A stretch of DNA of 18,576 nucleotides from SIG575 sp045632485 (GCA_045632485.1 JAZQWT010000179.1:1-18576), one strand, 5' to 3'; counted from the stretch's first letter, positions 8,326 through 15,033 are shown. Numbers and translations: made by a program. Notes: generated by a model from the letters alone, not told the origin.

Positions 8326-8706
8326 TTAGTCTTTAAGTGATGCTACTGTATATTCAGTAACAGGATTTCCGTTTACAATGTGGTCTGCAACGACTCTTGC
8401 GATTTTATCGGGAGTCATTTTGATGTATGTTACTTTTTCTTTGCCGGGTGCAAAGACTTCAACGATAGGCTCATACTGGCACATACCGATGCAACCTGTC
8501 TGTGAAACAGTAACGTTTCTGAGATTTCTTTTTGCTACTTCGTCAACAAATCCGTTAAGAATGGGGCGAGCACCTGCTGCGATACCGCAAGTTGCCATAC
8601 CTACAACAATTCTTGTAACATCTTCGTTGCCGTCTGCTGATTCTCTTGTTGTGATGTTTGCCTGTGCTTTTGCTTTTATAGCAAGTAATTCTTCAAGAGT
8701 TTTCAT
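8326..8706 (-). CDS. hndB: Thioredoxin-like 2Fe-2S ferredoxin HndB
   Basis: 126 residues. The ATG directly follows the stop of the ATPase gene (TAAATG), and the SD GGAGGTG lies in that gene's last codons, so the two are translationally coupled. The motif TCGIAAGARP (C40) and the pair TGCIGMCQYEP (C72, C76) place it in the HndB family of small thioredoxin-fold ferredoxins found in hnd/hyd operons. Only three Cys are present in the whole protein, so the cluster needs another ligand or a partner. The family role is accessory: a fourth subunit or electron carrier of the NAD(P)H-linked hydrogenase. It also resembles the N-terminal domain of HydB. Confidence 0.88.
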   Translation of the reverse strand: MKTLEELLAIKAKAQANITTRESADGNEDVTRIVVGMATCGIAAGARPILNGFVDEVAKRNLRNVTVSQTGCIGMCQYEPIVEVFAPGKEKVTYIKMTPDKIARVVADHIVNGNPVTEYTVASLKD

Positions 8707-9258
8707 TTATGTTACACCTCCACGAATAATTTGTGTCTGTTCGCTGATATATTCTTTAAGCCATACTCTGACTTCAGTTTCATTGAAACTTACACCACCG
8801 AGAATTTCCTTCAGGTCTGCTGTTTTAAGGACAAATTCTTCTTCATCAATTTTAAAACGATAGACAAAGTCAATTTCTTCATGCATGGTTATCAGCATCA
8901 ATATTGTGGCATCAATATCGCCCAACGGGGTGAAATCAATGCTGTCTGTTTTGAAATGGGCTGAAATTACAGTACCGACGCCTAACTCTGATTCAAGCTC
9001 AAGGTGACCGCCTGTCATTTCTGCTGCCATTTTGAACAAGGGAATTCCCATACCGACTTTTCTTGTGGTGCGGGTTGTGTAGAACGGGTCTCTGACACTT
9101 TTCAGTGTTTCCTCACTCATTCCCCTGCCATTATCGCGAATTATTATCGAAAGTGTTTTATCCTCTGTGCTTTCAAGGACATCAATTTCTATAAGGCTTG
9201 CACCTGCTGAAACTGAATTTTCGGTAATATCGAGAACGTTAAGTGATAATTCACGCAT
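8707..9258 (-). CDS. Histidine-kinase-type ATPase domain protein of the hydrogenase operon
   Basis: 183 residues forming a GHKL/HATPase domain and little else. N-box TENSVSAGA (N14), G1 DNGRGM (42-47), a DPFYTTR loop (57-63) and G2 GMGIPLF (69-75) are all present. There is no dimerisation/His-phosphoacceptor domain, sensor or membrane segment; residues about 105-183 are a C-terminal extension I do not recognise. The start lies 2 nt after the hydC stop, with only a weak SD (CAGG), so translation probably depends on hydC. Stand-alone ATPases of this type are commonly found between hydC and hndB in clostridial hyd/hnd operons. Their role is unproven; kinase or anti-sigma-like signalling is inference. 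Confidence 0.85.
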   Translation of the reverse strand: MRELSLNVLDITENSVSAGASLIEIDVLESTEDKTLSIIIRDNGRGMSEETLKSVRDPFYTTRTTRKVGMGIPLFKMAAEMTGGHLELESELGVGTVISAHFKTDSIDFTPLGDIDATILMLITMHEEIDFVYRFKIDEEEFVLKTADLKEILGGVSFNETEVRVWLKEYISEQTQIIRGGVT

Positions 9259-9260
9259 AA

Positions 9261-9758
9261 TTATGCCTGATATTTAGCTACGATACCGGGGATATCTTTT
9301 GCTTCAATCTTGCCGTAAACTTCGTCATTAACTGTCATAACGGGAGCAAGACCGCAAGCACCGATGCAACGGCAGTCTTCAAGTGAGAATTTACCGTCAG
9401 GTGTACATTCTTTTGCACTGATACCGAGAACTTCTTCAAGTTTGTCGATAAGTTCCTGTGCACCCTTAACGTAACATGCTGTACCAAGGCAAACTGAGAA
9501 GTTATATTCGCCCTTGGGAGAAAGTGAGAACTGTGCATAGAATGTTGAAACGCCGTAAACTTTTTCTACGGGTACACCCATTCCGTCTGCGATCATTTTC
9601 TGCACCTCGATCGGAAGATAACCATAAATGCCCTGTGCTTCCTGCATTACGTGCATAAGAAGACTTTTGTCATGTTTGCTTTCCTCAATAACGGCCTGAA
9701 GCTTTGCAGCCTGTTCAGGTGTTCCGTTGAAAGGATTGCTGCTGATTTTTTTAACCAT
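9261..9758 (-). CDS. hydC: NuoE-like 2Fe-2S subunit HydC/HndA
   Basis: 165 residues, first gene of the bifurcating-hydrogenase operon, with AAGGAGG 6 nt upstream of its ATG. The N-terminal helical half (LMHVMQEAQGIYGYLPIEV) and the C-terminal thioredoxin-like 2Fe-2S domain are those of NuoE. Cluster ligands are C90 and C95 (CLGTAC) plus C131 and C135 (CRCIGAC). It binds the HydB FMN domain and completes the HydABC trimer in the cytoplasm. The promoter at 9832-9860 gives it a leader of about 65 nt, which contains a short inverted repeat (9795-9815) that could be a regulatory site. Confidence 0.94.
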   Translation of the reverse strand: MVKKISSNPFNGTPEQAAKLQAVIEESKHDKSLLMHVMQEAQGIYGYLPIEVQKMIADGMGVPVEKVYGVSTFYAQFSLSPKGEYNFSVCLGTACYVKGAQELIDKLEEVLGISAKECTPDGKFSLEDCRCIGACGLAPVMTVNDEVYGKIEAKDIPGIVAKYQA

Positions 9759-9831
9759 TACTGTTCCTCCTTTTCACAAACTGTATAAATCAAAGCAAAA
9801 TCGATTACAATTTGCTAAAACATACGTTGAT

Positions 9832-9860
9832 ATTGTAGCACATACACCATAAAAAATCAA
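9832..9860 (-). promoter_or_regulatory. Promoter of the hydC-ATPase-hndB-hydB-hydA operon
   Basis: Minus strand: -35 TTGATT (4/6), exactly 17 bp, and extended -10 TGCTACAAT (TACAAT 5/6). The predicted start is near 9825, about 65 nt before the hydC ATG. The -35 box lies 17 nt downstream of the PHP gene stop, so the main hydrogenase operon can be transcribed independently of the upstream sensory genes. Confidence 0.75.
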
Positions 9861-9876
9861 TACGAAAACTACGATT

Positions 9877-10593
9877 TCAGCACGATTTTGATAAAATTGA
9901 CAAAATTTTGTCAATTTCTTGTTCAACTACATTAATTTTGCCACCGGCAGATCCGATATTCTCTAAATAATGAGCATCTGAACTCGTCAGAATGTTCATT
10001 TTTTCAAGAACAGGGAACTTTTTTATGTAGTCATTTTTATCTGCGTCTTTTGTGATTTCTGCAGTGGTAAAACCCATATATTCATCAATCATACCAAGAT
10101 TAGAAATCACACTGTAAGACGAGCGGTCAATGTGTGCGGGAAACGCAACACCACCAAAGCTTTTTACAAGCTCAGGAACCTTATCCAGAGATATGTCCGC
10201 TGCAGTTGTAAGCAAAAGATTTTCTTTCCCGATAACATTATCTCTTTCGTCCATAATAAGTTGTTCACCGAAGATTTTCTCTCTGTTTTCTACAGGCGGA
10301 ATTCTTTCTCTTACATAGGCTGAGAAATCAAGCGCATTTTCCAGATTTGAAAAAAGACACACAACGTGAACTTCTTCGTCAGTGCACAATTCCATACCGG
10401 GAATAACAAGAATTCCCGCTTTCTCCCCTGCCTTCATAGCAGCAGGACAATTAAGACAGGTATTGTGGTCAGTTAAGGCTATAACGTCAAGCCCCATAAT
10501 CTTTGCCATATTGACAAGATTATAGGGCGTCATATCATTATCTCCGCAAGGAGACAGACAGGAATGTAAATGGAAATCGTAATTCAGTTCCAT
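9877..10593 (-). CDS. PHP-family metal-dependent phosphoesterase
   Basis: 238 residues, a stand-alone PHP domain. Metal-site motifs appear in family order: DFHLHSCLSP (H8, H10), ALTDHN (D42, H43), GMELCTDEEVHV (E68, H76), AHIDR (H154) and SSDAHYLENIG (D206, H208). PHP proteins hydrolyse phosphoester bonds using a trinuclear metal centre; no substrate can be read from the sequence. C-rich TCLNCPAAM at 45-53 is unusual. The SD AAGGAG overlaps the stop of the upstream DRTGG gene, so the two are cotranscribed and coupled. PHP genes of this type recur beside clostridial hydrogenase operons, suggesting a nucleotide or signal-turnover role (inference). No terminator separates it from the next promoter. 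Confidence 0.9.
   Translation of the reverse strand: MELNYDFHLHSCLSPCGDNDMTPYNLVNMAKIMGLDVIALTDHNTCLNCPAAMKAGEKAGILVIPGMELCTDEEVHVVCLFSNLENALDFSAYVRERIPPVENREKIFGEQLIMDERDNVIGKENLLLTTAADISLDKVPELVKSFGGVAFPAHIDRSSYSVISNLGMIDEYMGFTTAEITKDADKNDYIKKFPVLEKMNILTSSDAHYLENIGSAGGKINVVEQEIDKILSILSKSC
9896..9915. repeat. 20-bp perfect palindrome upstream of the hydrogenase promoter
   Basis: ATTGACAAAA and its exact reverse complement TTTTGTCAAT lie back to back. The site is inside the last codons of the PHP gene and 36 bp upstream of the -35 box of the hydC operon. The position suits a regulator site, but the coding constraint means it could be chance. Confidence 0.4.
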
Positions 10594-10605
10594 TTTACCA
10601 TCTCC

Positions 10606-10938
10606 TTACTTAAGTTCTTCGTAAATCTTTGTTGCAGTTTCGTAAGTGTTCATCTCTGTCTGCAGAACGATAACGCTGTTTTCCTGTGCACGTTTAAGTG
10701 CATCAGCGTCAAAAGCAGCGTTTTCAGTAAGCACGATGCATGCAACATCAGAAAGCACTGCAACGCCGATCGAGTTCACGTTTCCCATAACGGTAAGCCA
10801 GATATCATCAGCATTCGCCCTTGACATAACCCAACTTAAAAGGTCGCCACAGTAACAACCGTGACCTTCGCGTGTGTCAATATCTGCCGCATTTAAAATT
10901 TTCATTGAATACTTTTCTGCTAAGTCTTTAATTTTCAT
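10606..10938 (-). CDS. DRTGG-domain-like small protein (paralogue 1)
   Basis: 110 residues from the ATG at 10938; this start is preferred to one 27 nt upstream because AAAGGAT lies 8 nt before it. The protein is one alpha/beta domain of the DRTGG type, known from phosphotransacetylases and from small genes beside clostridial [FeFe] hydrogenases; the literal DRTGG motif is absent. The N-terminus MKIKDLAEKYSMKILN and the core GNVNSIGVAVLSDVACIVLTEN align with the second copy at 14636-14986. A Cys pair (GCYCGD) is present here but reduced to one Cys in the copy. It forms a two-gene unit with the PHP gene. A ligand-binding or signalling role is inference. Confidence 0.7.
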   Translation of the reverse strand: MKIKDLAEKYSMKILNAADIDTREGHGCYCGDLLSWVMSRANADDIWLTVMGNVNSIGVAVLSDVACIVLTENAAFDADALKRAQENSVIVLQTEMNTYETATKIYEELK

Positions 10939-10974
10939 AGTAAAAATCCTTTCGGCTTTATGCAAATTCCAAAT

Positions 10975-10996
10975 GGGACGATGTGGGCATCGTCCC
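10975..10996. repeat. GC-rich palindrome resembling intergenic REP-like elements
   Basis: GGGACGATG and CATCGTCCC form a perfect 9-bp stem with a 4-nt loop, in an otherwise AT-rich spacer; the flank reads CGTAGGG on the minus strand. Such CGTAGGGG-led palindromes resemble dispersed intergenic repeats of clostridial genomes (recollection, not a search). No second copy is in this window. It lies in the predicted leader of the DRTGG/PHP transcript. It is not followed by a U-tract, so it is not a normal terminator. Confidence 0.45.
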
Positions 10997-11013
10997 CTAC
11001 GATAATGTCTGAC

Positions 11014-11042
11014 AATATACGTTTTCTACCATCGGTGCACAA
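11014..11042 (-). promoter_or_regulatory. Candidate promoter of the DRTGG-PHP unit
   Basis: Minus strand: -35 TTGTGC (3/6), 17-bp spacer, -10 TATATT (5/6). It is the best match in the 182-nt spacer between the GH110-like gene and the DRTGG gene. The predicted start is near 11007, with the GC-rich hairpin 11 nt into the leader. Confidence 0.5.
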
Positions 11043-11120
11043 TGTAATAAAATATGCACCGGGGATTGAATAATTGTGTTCTTTTAATCTCGTTTGTTTT
11101 CGTTCAGACAATGACTATAA

Positions 11121-12755
11121 TCACCTGCAAATCCTGTTATTTTCTTCGATTATCTCCCCTACGCAATGCGTTTCAAGCTCGTATGGTGTGTCGAAAATAT
11201 TATTGGTGATTTCTGCTTTTGCAAGATATGTAAGATAGAAAACGTGCTTATCTTCTTTCGGTTCAAGGAAAGTGTTGCCTGTTACTACAAGCTCACCGTG
11301 GACAAAATGCTTTGAATTTTCATCCATAACTTTAGGTGAATATCTGATTACAGGTGCACCCTCCCACATTGACGCGTGTTCGCATCTTCTTACAAAATTA
11401 TTTCTGAAAACAATCTTTTTTGTATAGCCTGATTCGAACCAGAAATTACAATCATCTTCCAGAAGAAGTGCAGGACCCCAGAGACTGTCAAAGGTGTTGT
11501 TTTCGATTATAACTTCACCGCGTGTTGTACATAAAATTCCTCTGCCCGATGTTGTGCCGAAATTGCAATTTCGTACATACAAATCAGGTATCCACGTTGC
11601 GTTTTCAACAACGTCTTTACCAACTTCAATATTTTCATTCAGGTTTGTCAGATACAATCTTATGTCTGTATCGTTTAATTTTTCATAAGATAAAACTTCT
11701 GTTTTGCCAAAAGGTGCAAGTGTATTCCACTTGATAAATTCAAGCTCGTCACCTTTTTCAAACGCCTGAAAGCCCCAACTTTCAGGGTGCATAAAACGTA
11801 CAGTTATTGTTCTTTTCCGCTTGTTTCTTCTGATAATTCTCAGATGGGTGCCGTGAACATTCACATAATCGTCGTGAGCACCCCAGGCCTTGATATTATC
11901 AAGAATCAATTTCCCTCTACAGCCTGAAAACTGGAAGAAATCGGCTGTACTGGCAACTGTTCTTCCTTCTTTTGGAGTGAAATCGCAGTTTTCAAATTTT
12001 ACATTTTCACAAAACTGTGAAACGATACCGAGACCGTGCATAAACTTCATACGCAGATTTTTGAATTCAAGGTTTTTGCACCTTTCAAAAAAACTGCCCG
12101 TCTGGTCGCGTACAATATTTCGTGACTGGATAATATGACCAACAGGAAACTCTGCATCCTTGTAAATAAGCTCTGCACGGAAAGTGTCTTTGCTGATTCT
12201 CTCTGCTTTTTTAAATTCCAGTGTTTCACGTCTGAAATCGCGTGTAAGTCTCGTTTCAGGGTCGAAAATTTTTATAAATCTGCCCTGGCCGTAAGTTTTC
12301 CCCTGCCAATAAGGTTTTCCGTTTTCAGCCGTTTCACCTTTAAGTATCAGGTCTTTTCCGTCAACATCAAAAAGACAGTCGCTGTTGACTTTAAATTCAC
12401 AGATTCCGTTGTTGTTTGAGAGAATTTTAAACTCTGTCATTGTAGGGCAGAAATAGTCAACGACTAAATTTTCCACCGTAATATTTTCGCATTTATAAAA
12501 CAGTAGAGGTGTCATTTTACCGTGAACACAAATCTCCGCACCGTTACCGCGGATTGTAATGTTCTTTTTTTCTTTAAGGTAAATTGCAACGTAACGTGTA
12601 CCCTTGGGATTCTCATGTCTTTTGGCAGTATTCGAACAGAAATAGCCTGTTTTTATAAAAGAATCCTCAGGCTTTACGTGATAAATTTTACCTTTTTCAA
12701 GTTCAATCACATCGCCGTCAACGACGTTTTCAAACAATCTGCTTAAGTCGTTCAT
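11121..12755 (-). CDS. GH110-like parallel beta-helix glycosidase, no signal peptide
   Basis: 544 residues from an ATG at 12755, 4 nt after the HydS stop, with only a purine-rich AAAGAAGAA upstream. The protein is a right-handed beta-helix with many N-x-T/x-F-x-N-N turns. The central segment STADFFQFSGCRGKLIL, followed by WGAHDDYVNVHGTH, matches the signature of GH110 alpha-1,3-galactosidases (DDAxHF...NCRG and DDxxNVHG). The Asp pair D295-D296 is the candidate catalytic site. Known GH110 enzymes remove terminal alpha-1,3-galactose, for example from blood-group-B glycans. Most characterised members are secreted; this one has no signal peptide and so should act inside the cell. It sits between the sensory hydrogenase and the DRTGG gene, where nothing related to hydrogen metabolism is expected of it. 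Family call is by motif; another beta-helix glycosidase is possible. Confidence 0.68.
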   Translation of the reverse strand: MNDLSRLFENVVDGDVIELEKGKIYHVKPEDSFIKTGYFCSNTAKRHENPKGTRYVAIYLKEKKNITIRGNGAEICVHGKMTPLLFYKCENITVENLVVDYFCPTMTEFKILSNNNGICEFKVNSDCLFDVDGKDLILKGETAENGKPYWQGKTYGQGRFIKIFDPETRLTRDFRRETLEFKKAERISKDTFRAELIYKDAEFPVGHIIQSRNIVRDQTGSFFERCKNLEFKNLRMKFMHGLGIVSQFCENVKFENCDFTPKEGRTVASTADFFQFSGCRGKLILDNIKAWGAHDDYVNVHGTHLRIIRRNKRKRTITVRFMHPESWGFQAFEKGDELEFIKWNTLAPFGKTEVLSYEKLNDTDIRLYLTNLNENIEVGKDVVENATWIPDLYVRNCNFGTTSGRGILCTTRGEVIIENNTFDSLWGPALLLEDDCNFWFESGYTKKIVFRNNFVRRCEHASMWEGAPVIRYSPKVMDENSKHFVHGELVVTGNTFLEPKEDKHVFYLTYLAKAEITNNIFDTPYELETHCVGEIIEENNRICR

Positions 12756-12759
12756 ATAT

Positions 12760-14052
12760 TCATTCTTCTTTTCTGTAAGGCGCAGGGATAAGGTTTTCCA
12801 TTTCTTCGTTATCAAGTTTTTTGCGAAGCATAAAGATACAGTCATCTACGCTTGCATAACCCTTGACAACATCTTCTGCCAATGCTTTACATGACGGTGC
12901 ACCGCATGTACCGCAATCAAGGTTAGGCAAAGACTTATGAATTTCGTTTATATCATTCATCATACGCATAGCATCCACAATATTGCCTGAAAGGCGCATT
13001 ACGGGAAGCTCCTCGAGAGCCTTCTGCCAGAACATTTCGCGAGGCACGCTATCGTCACCTATTCTGTTACATGCAACAGGCAGATATTTTTTAAGAGCCT
13101 GAAGACGATTCTTTGCAATATATGGATTTTCTGCAGTAAGGCATCCGCCTACACAGCCTTCATTACACGCGTTAAGCTCAATGAAATCAACATTGTTCAA
13201 TTTTTCATCTTCAATTTCTTCAAGAATTTTTATTACATTTTCAATGCCGTCAACGTGGAGACTGTTATCAAGCAGAAGTGCTGACGCTTCGCCGCCGCTT
13301 ATCGCCCAGCCTACACCGATTCTGCCTGAATGCTGAATATTTTCAATTTCAGTAACCTTCTTCATCTGCTGAATCATAACAGGATAAATATCACTGATGG
13401 CAACTGCACCGTCAAGGTTTGATTTTTCGCTGAAAAGCGGTTGCTTTATTGCAGTAATTTTTGCCGGACAGGGTGTGATGAAGAAAACACCTATATCCTC
13501 TGATTTAAGGTTATGTTCTTTCATTGCCTTTTCACGTGCCATCCTTGCCGCTTCCTCAAATGGAGCATTCAGGTTGACTACGTTCGGAATAAGTTCAGGG
13601 AATGAAATTCTGATAAGTCGGCACACAACAGGACAAGCCGATGAAATAACAGGCTTTTTAAAAGCACCCGCAGACATCAGTTTTCTCGTAGCGTGGGAAA
13701 CAAGCTCAGCACCCTTTGAAACTTCGGCAACCTCATCAAACCCCATTCTTTTCAGAACATTAAGGATAATATTGATGTCGTCAAGATTTGCAAACTGACC
13801 GTAAAGAGCAGGTGCAGGGAGAGCTATTCTGTATTTGTAATTAATAATGCTTGTCAATGTTTCACGCTCTGCATATTTTGCATGGTGAGGACAGACTCTT
13901 ATACATTCACCGCAGTCAATGCATCTTTCGTGAATCATTTTAGCCTTACCGTTACGCACACGTATTGCCTCGGTAGGGCATCTTTTTATACAATTCATAC
14001 AGCCAAGACATTTATCGGTGTCAAGGCGTACTGAATGAGCATATTTATCCAT
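12760..14052 (-). CDS. hydS: Putative sensory [FeFe] hydrogenase (HydS-like)
   Basis: 430 residues; GGAGGT is 6 nt before the ATG. Domains: two 4Fe-4S sites (C15/18/21/25 and C44/47/50/54), an H-cluster domain (about 72-330), then a C-terminal 4Fe-4S module DCGTCGAPSC (C380, C383, C388, with C405). The H-cluster motifs are altered: L1 is SSACPVV, where A139 replaces the proton-relay Cys and C140 is the ligand; L2 is TPCPAKI (C195), lacking the conserved Glu context; L3 is NACNEGCVGGC (C296, C300), lacking GGGQP. This is the pattern of sensory-type (group C/D) enzymes, which bind the H-cluster but turn over slowly. No PAS or kinase domain is fused; the adjacent ATPase could be the output partner (inference). 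Cytoplasmic. Confidence 0.85.
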   Translation of the reverse strand: MDKYAHSVRLDTDKCLGCMNCIKRCPTEAIRVRNGKAKMIHERCIDCGECIRVCPHHAKYAERETLTSIINYKYRIALPAPALYGQFANLDDINIILNVLKRMGFDEVAEVSKGAELVSHATRKLMSAGAFKKPVISSACPVVCRLIRISFPELIPNVVNLNAPFEEAARMAREKAMKEHNLKSEDIGVFFITPCPAKITAIKQPLFSEKSNLDGAVAISDIYPVMIQQMKKVTEIENIQHSGRIGVGWAISGGEASALLLDNSLHVDGIENVIKILEEIEDEKLNNVDFIELNACNEGCVGGCLTAENPYIAKNRLQALKKYLPVACNRIGDDSVPREMFWQKALEELPVMRLSGNIVDAMRMMNDINEIHKSLPNLDCGTCGAPSCKALAEDVVKGYASVDDCIFMLRKKLDNEEMENLIPAPYRKEE

Positions 14053-14065
14053 AGAGATACCTCCG

Positions 14066-14088
14066 TGAAAATTTCTCTGAAATTTTCA
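14066..14088. promoter_or_regulatory. Perfect inverted repeat abutting the HydS ribosome binding site
   Basis: TGAAAATTTC, three bases, then GAAATTTTCA: a perfect 10-bp inverted repeat. One base separates its end from the GGAGG of HydS. It could be a protein operator or, in RNA, a hairpin that changes access to the SD. It lies 47 nt after the small membrane peptide's stop and has no U-tract next to it. Confidence 0.55.
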
Positions 14089-14135
14089 GGTAATAAGTAA
14101 TAGTTAAAAATAAGATAGTGGGGGTCTGCGACGCT

Positions 14136-14201
14136 TTATATTATTCCAAGGAAGCAAAGCAGGGCAAACAAACCCGGCAAAAGAATAATAAAAGCAACCA
14201 T
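14136..14201 (-). CDS. 21-residue hydrophobic membrane peptide in the sensory-hydrogenase operon
   Basis: An ATG at 14201 opens a 21-codon frame ending in TAA at 14136. The peptide starts MVAFIILLPG and continues LFALLCFLGII, so it is nearly all hydrophobic with a central Pro-Gly and one Cys: a single membrane helix. A good SD, AAGGTGAG, overlaps the stop of the upstream ATPase gene and lies 6 nt before this ATG, as expected for a real coupled cistron. It is followed by 83 nt before the HydS start. No homologue is recognised. Its length is just enough to span the bilayer. It could regulate or tether a neighbour; it could also be a leader peptide. Existence is supported by SD and composition only. 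Confidence 0.5.
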   Translation of the reverse strand: MVAFIILLPGLFALLCFLGII

Positions 14202-14213
14202 ATTAAACTCACC

Positions 14214-14636
14214 TTATTTCACAAGGAATTTAAGTGTAATTTTAGTGCCTACACCTACCTGTGTTTCAATAAGCATATCGTCGGCATATTTTTTGATATT
14301 GGGAAGACCCATACCTGCACCGAAACCGAGTTGTCTTACGTTTTCGGGAGCAGTTGAGAAACCTTCCTGCATAGCAAGCTCAACATCAGGGATACCCGGT
14401 CCTTTGTCGTCAAGTGTAACAGTAATACATTCAGGGGAAATGTCACAGATAATCACACCGCCTTCAGCATGGATTACCATATTGATTTCTCCCTCGTATA
14501 CTGCGATTGCAACATTTCTTATTAAATTTGAACCGAAGCCTAAATCTTTAAGTGTACGTTTGATTTTACCTGATGCTTCGCCTGCGCAGGTGAAATCATT
14601 TTTAAGAACATCGTACTTAAAATTCAATTCGCCCAT
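14214..14636 (-). CDS. RsbW/RsbT-like ATPase (anti-sigma-type GHKL protein)
   Basis: 140 residues, the length of stand-alone Ser/Thr kinases of the SpoIIAB/RsbW/RsbT type. N-box AVYEGEINMVIHA (E48 and N52), G1 DDKGPGI (76-82), the loop EGFSTAP (91-97) and G2 GFGAGMGLPNIKK (104-116) are all intact, so it should bind ATP. The start overlaps the DRTGG stop by one base (TAATG). No sigma factor, STAS antagonist or PP2C phosphatase is in the window. Such ATPases recur beside HydS-type hydrogenases, which suggests it reads or transmits HydS state by phosphorylation or binding (inference). It differs from the HK-type ATPase at 8707-9258. Confidence 0.87.
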   Translation of the reverse strand: MGELNFKYDVLKNDFTCAGEASGKIKRTLKDLGFGSNLIRNVAIAVYEGEINMVIHAEGGVIICDISPECITVTLDDKGPGIPDVELAMQEGFSTAPENVRQLGFGAGMGLPNIKKYADDMLIETQVGVGTKITLKFLVK

Positions 14637-14986
14637 TATCTTCCGCTGCCTCCGCGTAAACCTGCTTCATAAAGCTTTCCGCAGGCAGTGAACATCTCAA
14701 GTTCTGTTCCGATAAGGGGAATTTCTCTTTCCTGTGCCAAATCAATCATAGCAATATCAGGCTTTTTACCTCTTACAAAAACGATACATTTCATATCCAT
14801 CATTTCTGCTGTTCTTACAACCTGAGGGTTAACAAGACCTGTAAGCATAACTGCCTGTTCTTTAACAAAAGCAAGCACATCGCTCATCATATCACTTCCG
14901 CAGGCAGTATAAACGTCTCTGTCAAGAAAATCTTCGCCGTATACAACGCGACCGTCCAATATTTCAACAAGTTCTCTAACTTTCAT
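14636..14986 (-). CDS. DRTGG-domain-like small protein (paralogue 2), first gene of the sensory operon
   Basis: 116 residues from the ATG at 14986, chosen because AAAGGAT lies 9 nt upstream; ATGs at 15010 and 15004 precede that SD. It has the same fold pattern as the copy at 10606-10938: N-terminal MKVRELVEILDGRVVYG, a middle ACGSDMMSDVLAFV and a core TGLVNPQVVRTAEMMDMKC followed by IVFVRGKKPD. The literal DRTGG motif is missing, as in the paralogue. It ends in a Gly-rich GLRGGSGR tail whose stop overlaps the ATPase start. The leader is short, with the promoter at 15034-15062. Role unknown; the family's occurrence next to hydrogenases points to redox or nucleotide signalling (inference). Confidence 0.7.
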   Translation of the reverse strand: MKVRELVEILDGRVVYGEDFLDRDVYTACGSDMMSDVLAFVKEQAVMLTGLVNPQVVRTAEMMDMKCIVFVRGKKPDIAMIDLAQEREIPLIGTELEMFTACGKLYEAGLRGGSGR

Positions 14987-15033
14987 CTTCGGATATCCTT
15001 TCATATACAAAAATTAAAATGTACGCTGATTGA

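Noticed and set aside
8378..8863. 161-codon open frame on the plus strand
   Set aside because: It is antisense to the well-supported hndB and ATPase genes, has no SD and shows no recognisable domain; it is a shadow of their codon use.
9896..9915. Palindrome as a Rex (NADH-sensing repressor) site
   Set aside because: Rex sites follow TTGTGAA-N4-TTCACAA or TTGTTAA-N4-TTAACAA; TTGACAAAATTTTGTCAA departs at several key bases, so only an unassigned operator can be proposed.
11033..11061. CGGTGCA/TGCACCG inverted repeat as a terminator of the GH110-like gene
   Set aside because: The stem is only 7 bp with a 15-nt loop and there is no U-tract after it.
13397..13798. 133-codon plus-strand open frame
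   Set aside because: It lies entirely opposite the H-cluster domain of HydS and has no ribosome binding site or family signature.
14245..14691. 148-codon plus-strand open frame
   Set aside because: It is antisense to the ATPase and DRTGG genes, which have intact motifs and coupled starts; the Ser/Pro-rich composition is typical of a reversed frame.
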